From: Isoetes taiwanensis
Taxonomy: Eukaryota > Streptophyta > Lycopodiopsida > Isoetales > Isoetaceae
Assembly (NCBI GenBank): GCA_021234155.1
Contig: JAJEKV010000051.1
Location: forward strand, 6,029,944-6,093,943
DNA: 64,000 bases
Direction of reading: 5' to 3'
Shown here: positions 11,534 through 22,465 of the stretch, piece after piece
How positions within the stretch are numbered: the stretch's first letter is position 1
Layout of the letters: each line of letters opens with the position of its first letter
Position numbers and translations under genes: made by a program
The notes under the pieces: generated by a model
Database searches by the model: none
What the model was told of the DNA's origin: nothing
What the model saw: the letters and a program-made list of their open reading frames with translations, nothing else

Positions 11534-12180
11534 TGTGTTCTGCACTTAAAAAACCATCTTTTGTCAAAAAGGCATAGGATGAGCATGGTCGCACTCTTCC
11601 GTACTATGATTGCACATATTGCAATGTTTGCAATGAGGAGGTCTGTTGGTGGAATTACAGTCATTTGCAAGATGCCCTTATCAGATGTGTCACCAAATTT
11701 GATAGCATTGAGATTGAGATGACTGTTGAGATTGCATGGAAGTCTGAGAAACTATCACCGGTTGCATAAATGGAAGATCTGAAAGAGGGACAGCACGGAG
11801 GATACATTGACAGACTTGAATAAATCAGACAAGTGTCTGACTCTTAGTCAGAAATTGCAGACCGTAGGATCAAGAAAATGCAGAAATTGATTAAATTTAA
11901 GGAGCGCTTGGAACTAGATGAGCTTCTGATGAATTTATAAATGGATCTTATAAATGGATCTTATAAATGGATCTTATTATGAAGAAGTTGCAACAAGAAG
12001 TGATAGAAAAGCATTAAATTGTTGTAAGAGTCACACAAAAGTCAATCAAGAAGAAAGTGGAAAGGGAAAACAAGAACACTGAAAGGAAGAACTTCCACGA
12101 TAAACGCAACTACAAATTTGCAAGCATCCACACCAAAAACAATTTCGCCGCCAACATCAACAAACTGTCTTGAAACTGCC
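11534..12180 (+). pseudogene. Unrecognised coding relic with Cys cluster and coiled-coil-like tail
   Basis: One plus-strand frame reads through several stops as a Cys-rich segment (YYDCTYCNVCNEEVCW, then NYSHLQDALIRC) followed by a charged helix-forming segment (RRIKKMQKLIKFKERLELD). The spacing looks like a degraded zinc-binding module plus coiled coil, but I cannot name the family. A 15-bp unit (ATAAATGGATCTTAT) is repeated three times at 11938-11980. No splice sites are convincing. Confidence 0.35.
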
Positions 12181-12189
12181 ACAAACTCG

Positions 12190-12840
12190 TTTCTTTTTTT
12201 TTCTTTTTTTTTTTTTGAAGGAAAGAAAATTTTATTAAAAGATAGGAAGAATTAGAACATAGGTCTCACATAGACCAGATAAAGTTTAAGCACAATAGAT
12301 CTCATATAGATCAGATTTCATATCCATAAGTTCTGTACTAATCTGCGCCTTTCTCAACATCTTCTTCTATCTATCCAGTACTACATGATTAGAACCAATC
12401 TTCCTGTTTAGATAAAGTACTACAGGAGCTTAGCACAAACTTTCCAGAAACTGCAGATAAGTCTTGAACGCTCCAAAAATCCTCTTGCAAAACTAAAAAT
12501 GAAGAGAAAAGAGCTGAAGAGTAATCTGATCAATTCTTTCGCACTGCTCAGAGAAGCCCAACTGCTTCAAACTATGATCTAATTCTGCAATTTTTCTACA
12601 GAATGCAGAATTTAAAAGGAGATGCTGCATTGTGGGGATGTGCCAATCAGCCAACCTGCAAAGCTAGACACACAGCCCAGCACCAAAACTTCCCTTAAAT
12701 TTTGGTTCATGATATCTGGATTGATATGGAAGCGTCTTCCTGGACATAGTTATATCCCTAGCTCGGCAATCTCAGAAAAATTAAGCATCCTGTTTCAAAA
12801 CTGTAAAATCGAAATCAAGAATTTACTCTGACTCCTTCCA
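12190..12840 (-). mobile_element. LINE 3' end, minus strand
   Basis: The plus strand starts with T-runs then GAAGGAAAGAAAATTTTATT. On the minus strand this is a typical plant LINE 3' end: TTTTAATAAAATTTTC followed by an A-rich tail. Upstream in the sense direction (12230-12690) a broken frame includes DWHIPTMQHLLLNS, compatible with the C-terminus of ORF2. It lacks an intact domain, and no target duplication was found. Confidence 0.6.
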
Positions 12841-13990
12841 AAACAACATCCTTAGATCTTTCCACTAGAAAGAAAGAGCAAGAGGAAGGGGAAAAAGCCA
12901 GTATTCAGAAGATCCACCATACATTAGACTGCCCAGAATAGATTTACATGAGAACTGCTCTCTTTATGTTTCTGCTAAAAATCTGCTACCTTATAGGCCG
13001 TATGCCTTTTCGGATCTTGCTCTAAACAAGAAAATGATAAATTCCAGGAAACTTACATGATCTTGCTCATCAGCTTTAGCAAATCGGGCCACGTTAGTGG
13101 CATCAGGCAAAAAACATTAGGACCGCCTTGAAGCAGTTTTAAGCAAGCAATCCGGAACATTCTTTACAGATAAGAAAGATTCACCTGAACTGGAATGGCA
13201 AAACCCCGCTAGTATCCGATTCTATCTCTGATCTGCAAGGAGTGCTGAGGAAGTGCCGGAATAGGGGAAGAGGAGGGCGGTGTCCTCTCCCCTTGCCGCC
13301 CTAGCCGCAGGCGGAGGCAACAGCGCCAAGAACCCGACCCATCAGATCAGTCATTTTCCATCCTCGTTTCTTGCTTCAAAGATGAACAAACTTATCAGGC
13401 TCTTTTAGCACATAGCTTTTAGATTTTAATTCTATTTTATTATGTTATAAGCCATATGCTTTTATTGCAGGTATTCCAAAATCCTGATAATTCCTTAAGT
13501 CAATTCTTGAAGCCTAAATCTTAAATTTGGATTGTTTCCAGATGTTAACATTTAGTGATTCTGTAAACCTTTCCCAGATTTGGTTTATTGCTGGAGAATG
13601 TTCTCCAATGGTTACATTGAATTACCTTTAAACCAACATTTTCCTTCGAAACCAAAAGCCAAACTTTGAATAGTTGTGTTAAGTTGCCTTAAAGTATTTT
13701 AAGGTGTTTACCTCTTAATTCCTTTTATTTTCAAAAACTAAAACTTTGTTGTAAGAATTGCCTTGTGTTTTTATTTCTATGTTACTACCTTTTAAGACAA
13801 CTGTTATGTCTGCAGCATAATAGTTGGTCTTGTAATTTTTCAGCCTTAAGGGCTGGACAAATTTCTAGCCTAAAGGGCTGGATTTGATTATTTCTGATTG
13901 TGGACTCAATCAGGGTTGCAACCATGGACTTGGGTGTGTTAAATTTGCCATAAAATTTCTTGATCGAGGACGATCAATTCTGGGAAGGGG
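12841..13990. other. No gene recognised; short GC-rich patch
   Basis: I see no coding region or element with clear ends here. A GC-rich patch at about 13235-13345 (GGAAGAGGAGGGCGG and later CCGCAGGCGGAGGC) stands out from AT-rich surroundings. The final 130 bases look like the 3' internal end of an LTR element, because they run into a purine tract just before the LTR at 13997. Confidence 0.4.
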
Positions 13991-13996
13991 AGGATT

Positions 13997-14848
13997 TGAT
14001 ATGGGGGTGCTCGGGGGAATGGCTGTGGGGGCAAGAGAATGAGAAAGAAAGTTAATAATGTCGAAGCCAAAACCTTGTAAGTAACTTCTAAGTCAAACCT
14101 TTAGGGCTTATATATAAGTAAAATAGGACCTTTATGCAAATGGGCATTTAAGAAAAGCCTTTAAATAAGATGGGCCTTTCAATCTATTATAAGACCACGA
14201 ACCTTTTTAAAAGGGAAGCCAACAAAAAAGTTTTAGCATGATAGACTATATAATGGGATAAACCTGTGGATATTCAGAAAGAGAGGCATCGGACATCAGT
14301 GATTTGGGGTGAACAGATCGTGACAACTCCTCAAACTAGGCGGACATATTGGCGAGCAACAATAGGACAAGGGCGAACAACTACATGAACTCTAGGACGA
14401 GTAATTGTTGCCGATTTTTGCCATTTGACGATTTGAGAGCAAATCCGATCCAGCTCCAGCAAACCAGCTCATGCTCCTGTGAATGCCTTGCTGATCTCCT
14501 CAACTACTCTCTGATACTTAACCCAATCTCTATGGCTTTGATTTGATGAATCCTGGAGAATAATTCTATTGTGGATTGATTATTTGAAGAAATCTTCAAT
14601 TCTTTGAGAATTCCTAAATAAACTGGCATAGTCAATTCTTAAGCCCAACCTTCCTTTTAAACTTGTGATTTTGTTAGAGATGGTTTTCTCTAGTGGTCGA
14701 GTTGTTTTACCCTTAAGCCGTTTTTCTCGGAGATTCTCTTGCTCAGGATAGCCTAGTTAGGTGGTGAGCTTTGCCCTTAAGCTGTGGATTTGTGCTTATT
14801 TGTTCTATTTCTTGATGACTGTTTTGTAGATATAGCTTGGAGCTTACA
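13997..14848 (+). mobile_element. Candidate LTR with flanking PPT and PBS-like sequence
   Basis: The segment begins TGATATGGGG directly after a purine-rich tract (GGGAAGGGGAGGATT, 13982-13996). It ends ...GCTTACA directly before TATTTGTATCAGATATGG, which resembles the common plant primer-binding site TTGGTATCAGAGC with mismatches. A TATA-like TTATATATAAG lies at 14107-14117, suitable for LTR transcription. Having a polypurine tract on the left and a primer-binding site on the right means internal sequence flanks a single LTR on both sides. That fits a tandem or recombined element. Ends were set by TG...CA only. Confidence 0.4.
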
Positions 14849-14934
14849 TATTTGTATCAGATATGGTGCTCCATTTAGCGTGGTAAAAAAAAATGTAGAT
14901 TTTGACTTGAGGCTGTGAATGTCTATTGAGAACA

Positions 14935-15690
14935 GTTAGAGCTTCAAACTCTTCATTATATGCTTCCACACTCTGATCTTGCATAGATTTGCCTTTAGCA
15001 CTGCCCAAAATAGGATAGGAAAGTTTTAGATTGAGAATAGTAACAGGGACGGAAGGGATGGCCGAATTCTCGGAAGCATAAGTGGCAACATTAGGAATGG
15101 GTACATGACCAAAGTATGGTTCCTGATGAGAAAACGAAAGTTAAGCAAAAGCAACAGGTGGTTGCGAGGGAGCAGTGGACAGACCAAAACTAGGAGGTGC
15201 CAAGAAGATAGGATCCTTGAAGTCGGGATTGGTATCACCTGGGTTACCCTCAATGTTTTGTTGAACATCACCCATATTATAAGCATTGACAGGTGACTGA
15301 ACAGACAGAGAAGATTGAAACTCATTGACATAAGTGGGGCCAAAAGAAACTTGAGAGAAGGCTATACCATGATGTGGTGAAGAGGGTTGCGAAGGATGTG
15401 GAGACTACGGAGGAGCAATATGGATATAGGTGGAGTTTGATAATAGTGTGAAGTTTGCTCATGGATGGGAGTGAGATTTAGTAAAGGTGGTTGAAGGTAA
15501 TTTTGACAATGTGGTGGAGATGAAGGGTGCGAAGAAACCTGAGGTGTAGAAGGAGCGGACTGGATACACAAGCGTGGCCGACCTCCTTCAATATCATAGT
15601 CTCCTATAAAGGGGTCACGGTTAGATTTTGGGCATTGATGGCATTCAAGACGAGCACAAGGCCCCCAAAAAGTAACTCGCATTCATAATC
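14935..15690 (-). pseudogene. Pro/Ser-rich coding relic, unrecognised
   Basis: Two minus-strand frames carry non-random coding-like sequence. One reads MRVTFWGPCARLECHQCPK, then FIGDYDIEGGRPRL and a Ser/Pro/His-rich tail. The adjacent frame reads SVQSPVNAYNMGDVQQNIEG and PPSFGLSTAPSQPP. Composition suggests an intrinsically disordered region with a Cys-x2-Cys pair. I do not recognise a family. Frames shift and stops interrupt, so it is probably a decayed exon or part of an element. Confidence 0.3.
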
Positions 15691-15699
15691 ATGATGGAA

Positions 15700-16250
15700 A
15701 CCAGTATAATGGTGGTTTTTAGTACATGCAACTCGTAATGTCAATGAAAACTAGATGACTTTTATGGTTTTGTAATATCACTACTAGTTTGATCATAGTT
15801 TTTATACTAATTCTATGTCTTACACTAGTTTTTTAAAATTATTGCTAGTTTAGGAGGTGATTTTTGAGCCTACATTGTCAATATTATAATCTACGATGAT
15901 TTTACATACTGGTTAGCATGATCAGATACATGGTTTTAACCTAGTTTCAATCCTCCCAAGCTTTTCTTATTAGTTCAAGAACCATGTTTAATTTTGGAAG
16001 TGTGTTATATGTTTTTGGCACATGCTTATTTACTATGCATGTTAGCAGGCTATTATGTTGGTTTATGATGTTGTTTTTTTACACAGTTTTTTCAATCCTT
16101 AAAATCACTACGGACTTTGAGCATAGTTTCTTATATGAATTAGTAATTCCAACGATTATATCTATTTTTGCACTCCCTTTAGAGCATGATCCTTATTCGT
16201 AAAACTCATGTTATGTACATCGACTTGTCTACTAGTTGCATGGTGTGGTC
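15700..16250. other. AT-rich spacer, nothing recognised
   Basis: Only short, low-complexity ORFs are present. ACTAGTTT-like words recur between 15770 and 15850 without a regular period. Confidence 0.5.
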
Positions 16251-16254
16251 TATG

Positions 16255-16805
16255 TTTTCATTGCCTCCATTCGCACAGGTGCCCACCATCTTCGTGATCG
16301 AGGCGGGCGGTGGGATTGGGGGCCCCCGCCGATTGCAGGCTCTGCTGTCGCTTTGTCAAGCGGGTGCCATTGAGGATGAGTCTCACACTTTCCGTGAGTT
16401 GCCCAAATGGTCTCCAGGGCGGATCCGGCCCCTTGAAATGCCCCTTAGGACTTTGCCCTTGCATTTGCTGATGAACACACCGTCAGTACGTGCCCTGGGG
16501 TCGTACATTCAGGAGGTATTGGACCTGCGAGGTCACCTTTGCCCCCGCCTGGCTGCCCGCTGATTAGGCACTACGGGTGTGGTGCATGACTGTATATATT
16601 TGGGTGTTTCTGCATTTTATATGTTAGGACAGTTTGTCAGCAGGCTGATTGCTGCTACGGTTTTTCCCTCGAAAACACTTCGAGGCGGGGGTTTTTTAAT
16701 CTGGGTAGTAATCCGCTTGCTGCGTTTTTGTATTGGGTCCCATAGACTGATTGGTCTCCGTAAACGATAAAAGTACCTTCCTTCCTTCCTTCCTTCTACC
16801 ATTAT
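16255..16805 (+). mobile_element. Candidate LINE 3' end with TTCC tail
   Basis: A GC-rich plus frame (16258-16563) ends in HLCPRLAAR and a stop. It is followed by a 3' trailer with GGCGGGGGTTTTTTAATCTG, a T/G-rich stretch, ACGATAAAAGTACC and then (TTCC)4 at 16783-16796. The trailer layout matches plant LINE 3' ends that finish in AATAAAAGTACC and a simple repeat. The protein part is not diagnostic, so assignment rests on the trailer. No target duplication was found. Confidence 0.4.
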
Positions 16806-18270
16806 ATGTAGCATAGTTTTATGTTGGGCCAAGTGTATATTTGTACTTATAGTTGCCAATGTATTCTTTGTGGTATAGTATTTAGTATCCATAGAGTGCA
16901 CATTTTGTATGAGGATTATTTTAAGTGTTTATCATGCATGATTTAGAGGTCCCTTGCATAATTGGAGTGATAAGGAGCTCTAGAGGTATGGTGTAGATAA
17001 TAACCCTTTTGCTACCAACAATGTATCTTTCTAGTGAAAGTTGAGGTCATAACTGACTTGTGACAGGGATATCTAGTGTCCTAATGCAAAACTCTATATA
17101 ATGTTATGTTCATAAGCCGTTTCTTCCTTATAATTAGCAATGTTCAATTGTAGATGAATGGCCAGAGAAACAATGTGGTGAATCGATGATACATTTCTCC
17201 ATTCTCATTTCTAATTAACCTTATTTTAGAAGTGCGTATATCACTTAGCCAAACCGAACTTACTAAATGTCAAGAAAGTACATAAGATCCTTTTTTTTAA
17301 ACTCAAACAATATTCATACCCATTGTACCATCTAGCAAAAGACAATAGATGTTTAGATATTGAACTTCACCTAGGCAGCAACTTAGAATAAAACATGCTT
17401 CACTTTCATGCAATAAAGAGTTATGAGAAATGCAAAAGCAATCTTGAATTCAAAGCATGATCATAATTGCATATATTCACATTATATTAACTTCTAGGGG
17501 AATGGAGCTGGCTTGTCTTTGGCTGAATGTAGATGCCTAGTTGGCAGTTCTTATTTATACTCTCAGATCTGATCGGATCGCCAAGAAATCATATGAGCTC
17601 TATGAATAACAATTTTCCTTGGCATTGTTTCATTCGATCGTTTGATAAGGACCTATATTTAGCTATAAGTATCAATGGTCATATGAGTACCAACGATTTT
17701 CTCATGAAATTGCTAGGTCAAATATGCATGAGCATTCATTCATTAAAGAAATTCGCTAGATCAAAGACTCATAATGACGCGATCGTTGACCTTCAAGTCT
17801 AGAATCGCATCACAAATATATGACTTTGTTATTTTTTCAAGCCATGATACAAGCCATTCAATATAGTGGCGACAACTCACATGTTTTTTTTTAAAGCCAT
17901 TATAAATATAAGCCATTTAACATGCAAAACACAATTTATTTATCATTCCAACTCTCTCAAATTAATTTATTGAAACCTTTTTACATTGTTCTCCATATCT
18001 TCGCCTACATCACACAGAGCAACATGTCATTTCCGAAATCCAGCAATAGGTTTAGAGCATCATGTCATTTCCAAAATCCAGCAATAGGTTTAGAGCATCC
18101 GACGATAGAATAGCTCGGATGTAGCATGCTTCCAAAGTTGAATCTGGACCTGTCACTAGGTTATTCGCCTTTGAACCTTAGTCCTTAATTTTAAACAATA
18201 CCAGAAGGTTGAAATTTCAACCATGTACTATTAAACATCAAATGCAATGTGCATATGAAATACTTCAGCG
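16806..18270. other. AT-rich spacer with one short direct repeat
   Basis: No gene is recognised. A unit of about 43 bp is duplicated in tandem at 18023-18100, with CATGTCATTTCC and CAGCAATAGGTTTAGAGCAT in both copies. Confidence 0.5.
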
Positions 18271-18272
18271 AT

Positions 18273-18610
18273 CAATCTACTGATCCCACTGTTCAAATGG
18301 TAGCTCATGTCCTAAGAAACGTCTTCGAAAAGAAAAAATAACCATCCCCCGAACGGATGTGACAAGCCCCAAATTTTCCCCTTTCTGACGTAGGCGGGCG
18401 ACGGGGAAATGAAGTGTCACCCCAGATCGGCTGTTCCGATAAGCTTGAAATGTTCAATTTACTCTTAGACCAATCAGTAGGACCAACAGAGCCAAACTCG
18501 ACTCGCCATGGGCAATTACTAGTGGACCTTTCGCTCAACATGCTCGTCCCTGCCTACTAGTGTAATAAACATAGCATGCAAGTTTGGAACTGGTATCTGG
18601 GAGGGGTTTT
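18273..18610. repeat. Long direct repeat, copy 1
   Basis: This stretch (from CTACTGATCCCACTG to TGGGAGGGG) recurs at 18746-19076 with about 95% identity by eye, including the core TCGCCATGGGCAATTACTAG. The copies are separated by about 135 bp. No terminal inverted repeats or LTR signature is evident. A 78-codon minus ORF in copy 1 is not kept as one frame in copy 2, so coding is unlikely. Confidence 0.7.
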
Positions 18611-18745
18611 ATTGTTCTCCCTTCCTTCGAACCCTCAAGGAAACCCTGCATGCAAGCTCCGAGCCACTTCAAAGGCAGGGAGGGCTGCCAAAACGCAAAC
18701 CCTACAGATTTTGTAGGGTTTAAGTATCAGGTACCAAAGATGCTC

Positions 18746-19076
18746 CATCTACTAATCCCACCGTTCAAATGGTAGCTCATGTCCTAAGAAACGTCTTCGA
18801 AAAGAAAAAATGGCCATCCCCCGCACGGATGTGACAAGCCCCAAATTTTCCCCTTTCCGACGTAGGGGCACGACAGGGAAATGAAGTGTCACCCCAGTTC
18901 GGCTGTTCCGTTCAAAGCATCCAGTTTACTCTTAGACCAATCAGTAGGACCAACAGAGCCAAACTCAACTCGCCATGGGCAATTACTAGTGGACCTTTCG
19001 CTCAACATGCTCGTCCCTGCCTACTAGTGTAATAAACGTAGCATGCAAGTTTGGAACTGGAGCCTGGGAGGGTTTA
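18746..19076. repeat. Long direct repeat, copy 2
   Basis: Second copy of the 18273-18610 unit. It differs by small substitutions and by an altered stretch after GGCTGTTCCG (GTTCAAAGCATCC in place of ATAAGCTTGAAATG). The change breaks the minus-strand frame present in copy 1. Confidence 0.7.
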
Positions 19077-19570
19077 ATCTAAGCCATTTAATAACACCTC
19101 ATAATCTCAACCTTCTATTGCACCACTTAATCTCAACCTTCCATCTCCACCACTTCATCTTGAACCTCTATTTGCACCACTTCATCTTGGCCTTTCATCC
19201 CAATCATATAATTTTAACCATTGCCCAAACAGTTAACCATTCCCCGAACAATTAAGTATATGATCTCACAACATTACGGTGCCACTGTTGATAAGTTGCC
19301 TTCAACACAAGGTCTCTCTCCATGTTCCCGCTTGCAACTGGTCTAACTTTCACCATAAAATCTTAGACCATTTATCACCATCACTTACCATTGCTCAGAC
19401 AATTATGCGGTCTTCAACATTATGGTTTCAACGTCGACGAGTTGCTTTCAACACAAGGTCTAATTTCCCCATGTTCCCTCTTGCAATTAGTCTAACTTTA
19501 CTACCACAAAATCTAGACCATTACATCATTGCCCAAACATTAAAAATAATGGGTCCCTAATGTTGGCCAA
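19077..19570. repeat. Degenerate short repeats (CACCACTTCATCTT type)
   Basis: Between 19100 and 19220 variants of TTGCACCACTTCATCTTG recur several times. From 19290 to 19530 two related segments recur (AACACAAGGTCT and CATGTTCCC blocks). They are degenerate tandem repeats with no coding signature. Confidence 0.5.
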
Positions 19571-19604
19571 ATGTAACATTTGAGCCAACATGAATGCCCA
19601 AACA

Positions 19605-19640
19605 AACACGGCCGGTCCCTTCGGCCGCGTTTGTTTGGGG
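19605..19640. repeat. Short inverted repeat CCCAAACAAACACGGCCG
   Basis: CCCAAACAAACACGGCCG is followed, after seven bases, by its near-complement CGGCCGCGTTTGTTTGGG. GGCCGxGTTTGTTTGGG is a common start for plant hAT and CACTA-type elements, so this may be two abutting transposon ends or an excision scar. No partner termini were found nearby. Confidence 0.5.
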
Positions 19641-19987
19641 TGTCTATAGTTTTTTTTTGGCCATCGGATGCTGGCATATCTCACAGCATATGCCATGGGG
19701 CGGAATTCCAGCCCTCAAGTGCAAGTCAAGATGGGGTCAAAACCCCCATATTTGACTTACCCCTAACATTCCACTAAACCATTGAATAAATACAATATCT
19801 CAAAATTAGCAGCTTGACCAAATAAAAAATCGACACCTATCTAGCCAGGAATAGCAGCATGCGCCATCTGCGGCCCGCCCATGTGAAGCGCAGCCCTCCC
19901 GACCACACAAATGCAGGAATCTAAACCCTAGATTCCCCTGTTTGGAATCTTGGGTGCCAGCATCAACTTATACGGTATTTACATACG

Positions 19988-20308
19988 GGGTAAAAGCATG
20001 TTAGGGTGTACCACTTTTGGAACCTGCAAAAGTACATACACTAGGTACTTTAGAACTGGGTACTTTCTCATGTTTATTTTCATTAAAGCTAGTACAAATA
20101 TCCAAAATAAAAGTCAAGAACACATTAATATTCAAAGTTAAGATAAAGATAATGCTACCGGAGACCAAAATATATATAAAAGTTCTAGAATGTACCTTTT
20201 ATTGGGATATTACATAGGTACCCAGTACCCAGTCCTGGGTACCTTTTTAGGTACTTTTTTGGTCACTAAATAATACTTTTTAAGGGACACCCTAACATGC
20301 TTTTACCC
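19988..20308. mobile_element. MITE-like inverted-repeat element (321 bp)
   Basis: The left end GGGTAAAAGCATGTTAGG and the right end (complement of CCTAACATGCTTTTACCC) form inverted termini of at least 22 bp without mismatch. TACG flanks both sides (19984-19987 and 20309-20312) as a possible 4-bp target duplication. The interior repeats GGTAC and GTACTTT words many times and encodes nothing. The superfamily is not assigned. Confidence 0.7.
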
Positions 20309-20659
20309 TACGGATACAACACCAAACCATGCAAAATCTTATGTTACACAAAAATACGGTTTCTGATTTCGGCAAGATTATACATTTTAGGCGTAGGACT
20401 TGGCAAGGGAAAAAAATTGAGGCATTTAATATGAAATTGAAAGGCTTAAGATAAAATAGGTGGATCACAGGGGAAGTTATCAGCCATATGACAGAATAGG
20501 GCAAATAAGGCAACGGGATGAAGCAGATATGGCGGAAGAGTGCAGGTGGATCTCGGATAAGGATACAACAGAGCAGAAGGATATCTTTTGGAAGAACCAA
20601 GGTTTGCAGGCAAAGTAGAGCAAAAAGCTTGTGCTGGATTCATAGATATGACATAATTT

Positions 20660-20820
20660 TCTTGCAAATCCGGCCTTTGTTGTGCAGGTAAGCATAGAAA
20701 AGCAGAGCAAATACATGGCTATGGAGATTTCCTGGCAAATCCGGCATTTTTTGTACAGGTAAGCATAAAAAAGCAGAGCAAATACATGGCTATGGCGATT
20801 TCCTGGCAAATCCGGCATGA
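20660..20820. repeat. Tandem repeat, ~71-bp unit, 2.25 copies
   Basis: The unit starts GCAAATCCGGC, contains CAGGTAAGCATA and ends TACATGGCTATGG-GATTTCC. Copies begin near 20661, 20732 and (partial) 20802. They differ at a few sites. Confidence 0.8.
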
Positions 20821-21307
20821 AATAAGGATGTGGGAGACTAATGTGCTTTGGAATGCCTTTGGTAATGGTTTTGAAGCTACATTTTCCTTAGAATTTGGAA
20901 CACTTAATAAAGAACACAAGGCTCAAGGTCCTGAAAGTAACCAGGTTCTAGCGACGCCAGATGAGCAGCCAAGCTATTTGTATGTATAATGATGTTTCTG
21001 TGAAGGTTTATCTCTATTGCCGCTTCCTTCATGTTGTTCCCCTCATTAGGACAATGCCTCGTGAAGAAGATGAAAAAATAGAAAAACGTCAATTCAACAT
21101 TGGGAAGAGCAAGGTGCTTAGTTTGATGCTAAAAAATTTGCAAGTCAATCTGAAACAAAGAGTTGGATTTCTGTTGGGTAACAGAATTCTAGCATTTAAT
21201 TTTCCAGAAATTACTTGCCCATAAATGGAAGTAAAGTTTGCAATAAAAATGTATCTGAAAAACTGTCAATCCTGCCTGAGGACTAGGTCACTAGGATTAA
21301 GTTGGGC
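20821..21307 (+). other. Spacer with weak coding-like frames
   Basis: Two plus frames (20786-20989 and 20961-21224) are open but carry no recognisable domain. One has a charged stretch PREEDEKIEKRQFNIGKSK. Nothing firm can be said. Confidence 0.25.
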
Positions 21308-21312
21308 TTCCA

Positions 21313-21914
21313 TGTAGACGGTTTTCGTGTGTGTAGGAACAACATAGCCAGCAGATAATTCATTATCAATACACAGGGAGTTGAACCCAGGTATCCAGAT
21401 ATATAGCGATAAGGATTTAAAGATTCACAGCAGACATTTCATAACAAGTAATATGGTAATGAACCAGAGTTATATTCCATAGTTTCAGATCATGAATACA
21501 CAAAATATTCATAGCACTTATCTCATAAACAAGCCATAAACACAGTAATGGAAATGCATCACAACAAGCTTCATAATAAACAAGAATCATATTCATAGTT
21601 TAGATTTGCATAACGGAATAATGAACAGACTTATCTCGTAACAGCCACAAAACTATCAGATCTGCTGGAGACTCTTCATGGTTCTACACTGGTCGGCTGC
21701 CCTAAATGCTCAAACTCTATCTTCTCTGATCTAAATGTCCCTTCCGGAATCTGTCTGCTCCCAATCCGACTTCTCTCTCAGAATCCCTTGCCCTATCTGA
21801 TCCATTCCTGCCCTTTCAAATCCGGTGGCTGCTCTCCTATATCCGCTCCTCTCTTCCCTGATCGGCTCCTCCTTCCTCTGCTCCTCCAACCATAACCCTT
21901 TTTCTGCTTTTTTC
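21313..21914 (-). repeat. LTR A, partial (3' portion in sense direction)
   Basis: It starts TGTAGACGGTTTTCGTGTG as LTR B does and is nearly identical for the first ~230 bp, then more diverged through 21900. It stops at CTGCTTTTTTC, where LTR B and C continue for about 250 bp more. The break joins directly to internal gag sequence. It supplies the outer end next to the TTCCA duplication. Confidence 0.8.
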
Positions 21915-22465
21915 AAAGTGGGTCTAATATTGCCTAAATCAGCCAATATATCATAAGTAGGCATGTCTTTAGAAAGTTTCAGAATTTTCTTGTACTTCCT
22001 TCTACTCCTTGGTTTCCTAAGTTGCTCTCCAGACTCCTTCTCGTTTGGAAAAGAGGAGTTTCCTGCATCCATAATGCCTTTAAGTTCCTTAAATGTGGGT
22101 GTGTCATGCAAAGTCTCTTGGGGTGTGTTTTGGGTGTCACCCAATCCTAAGAATTCGGGCTTTTCAAATCTCACACGTCTACTCCTTCTCTGATTATTAG
22201 GATTTAATTGCGTCTGATAGATAGGGCATGAGTTTTCCTCTATTGGTTCACATAAATTAGAGTCAAGGATTTTTTCTTTCCCCTTAGATCCGTTTTCCAT
22301 AGATCGCGGTGGCAATACATGTGGACACCTATCTTGTGAGTGTAACCCCTGGGTATTGCAAATGCCACACACAGGTTCAAAACCTACTTCTTTTCGTGGA
22401 TTGGGACAATTAGGAGCTATGTGTCCCTCTTCCTGGCATCTGAAACATCTAATAGGCTGTTGGGA
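21915..22465 (-). pseudogene. Duplicated partial gag of the gypsy element
   Basis: The stretch matches 28060-28610 of the same element almost base for base. On the minus strand it encodes the zinc knuckle CFRCQEEGHIAPNC, a second Cys-rich patch CGICNTQGLHSQDRC and a basic/acidic linker. The frame is open from LTR B through this segment into LTR A (22522-21731, 263 codons). It is the C-terminal part of Gag only. Confidence 0.8.
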
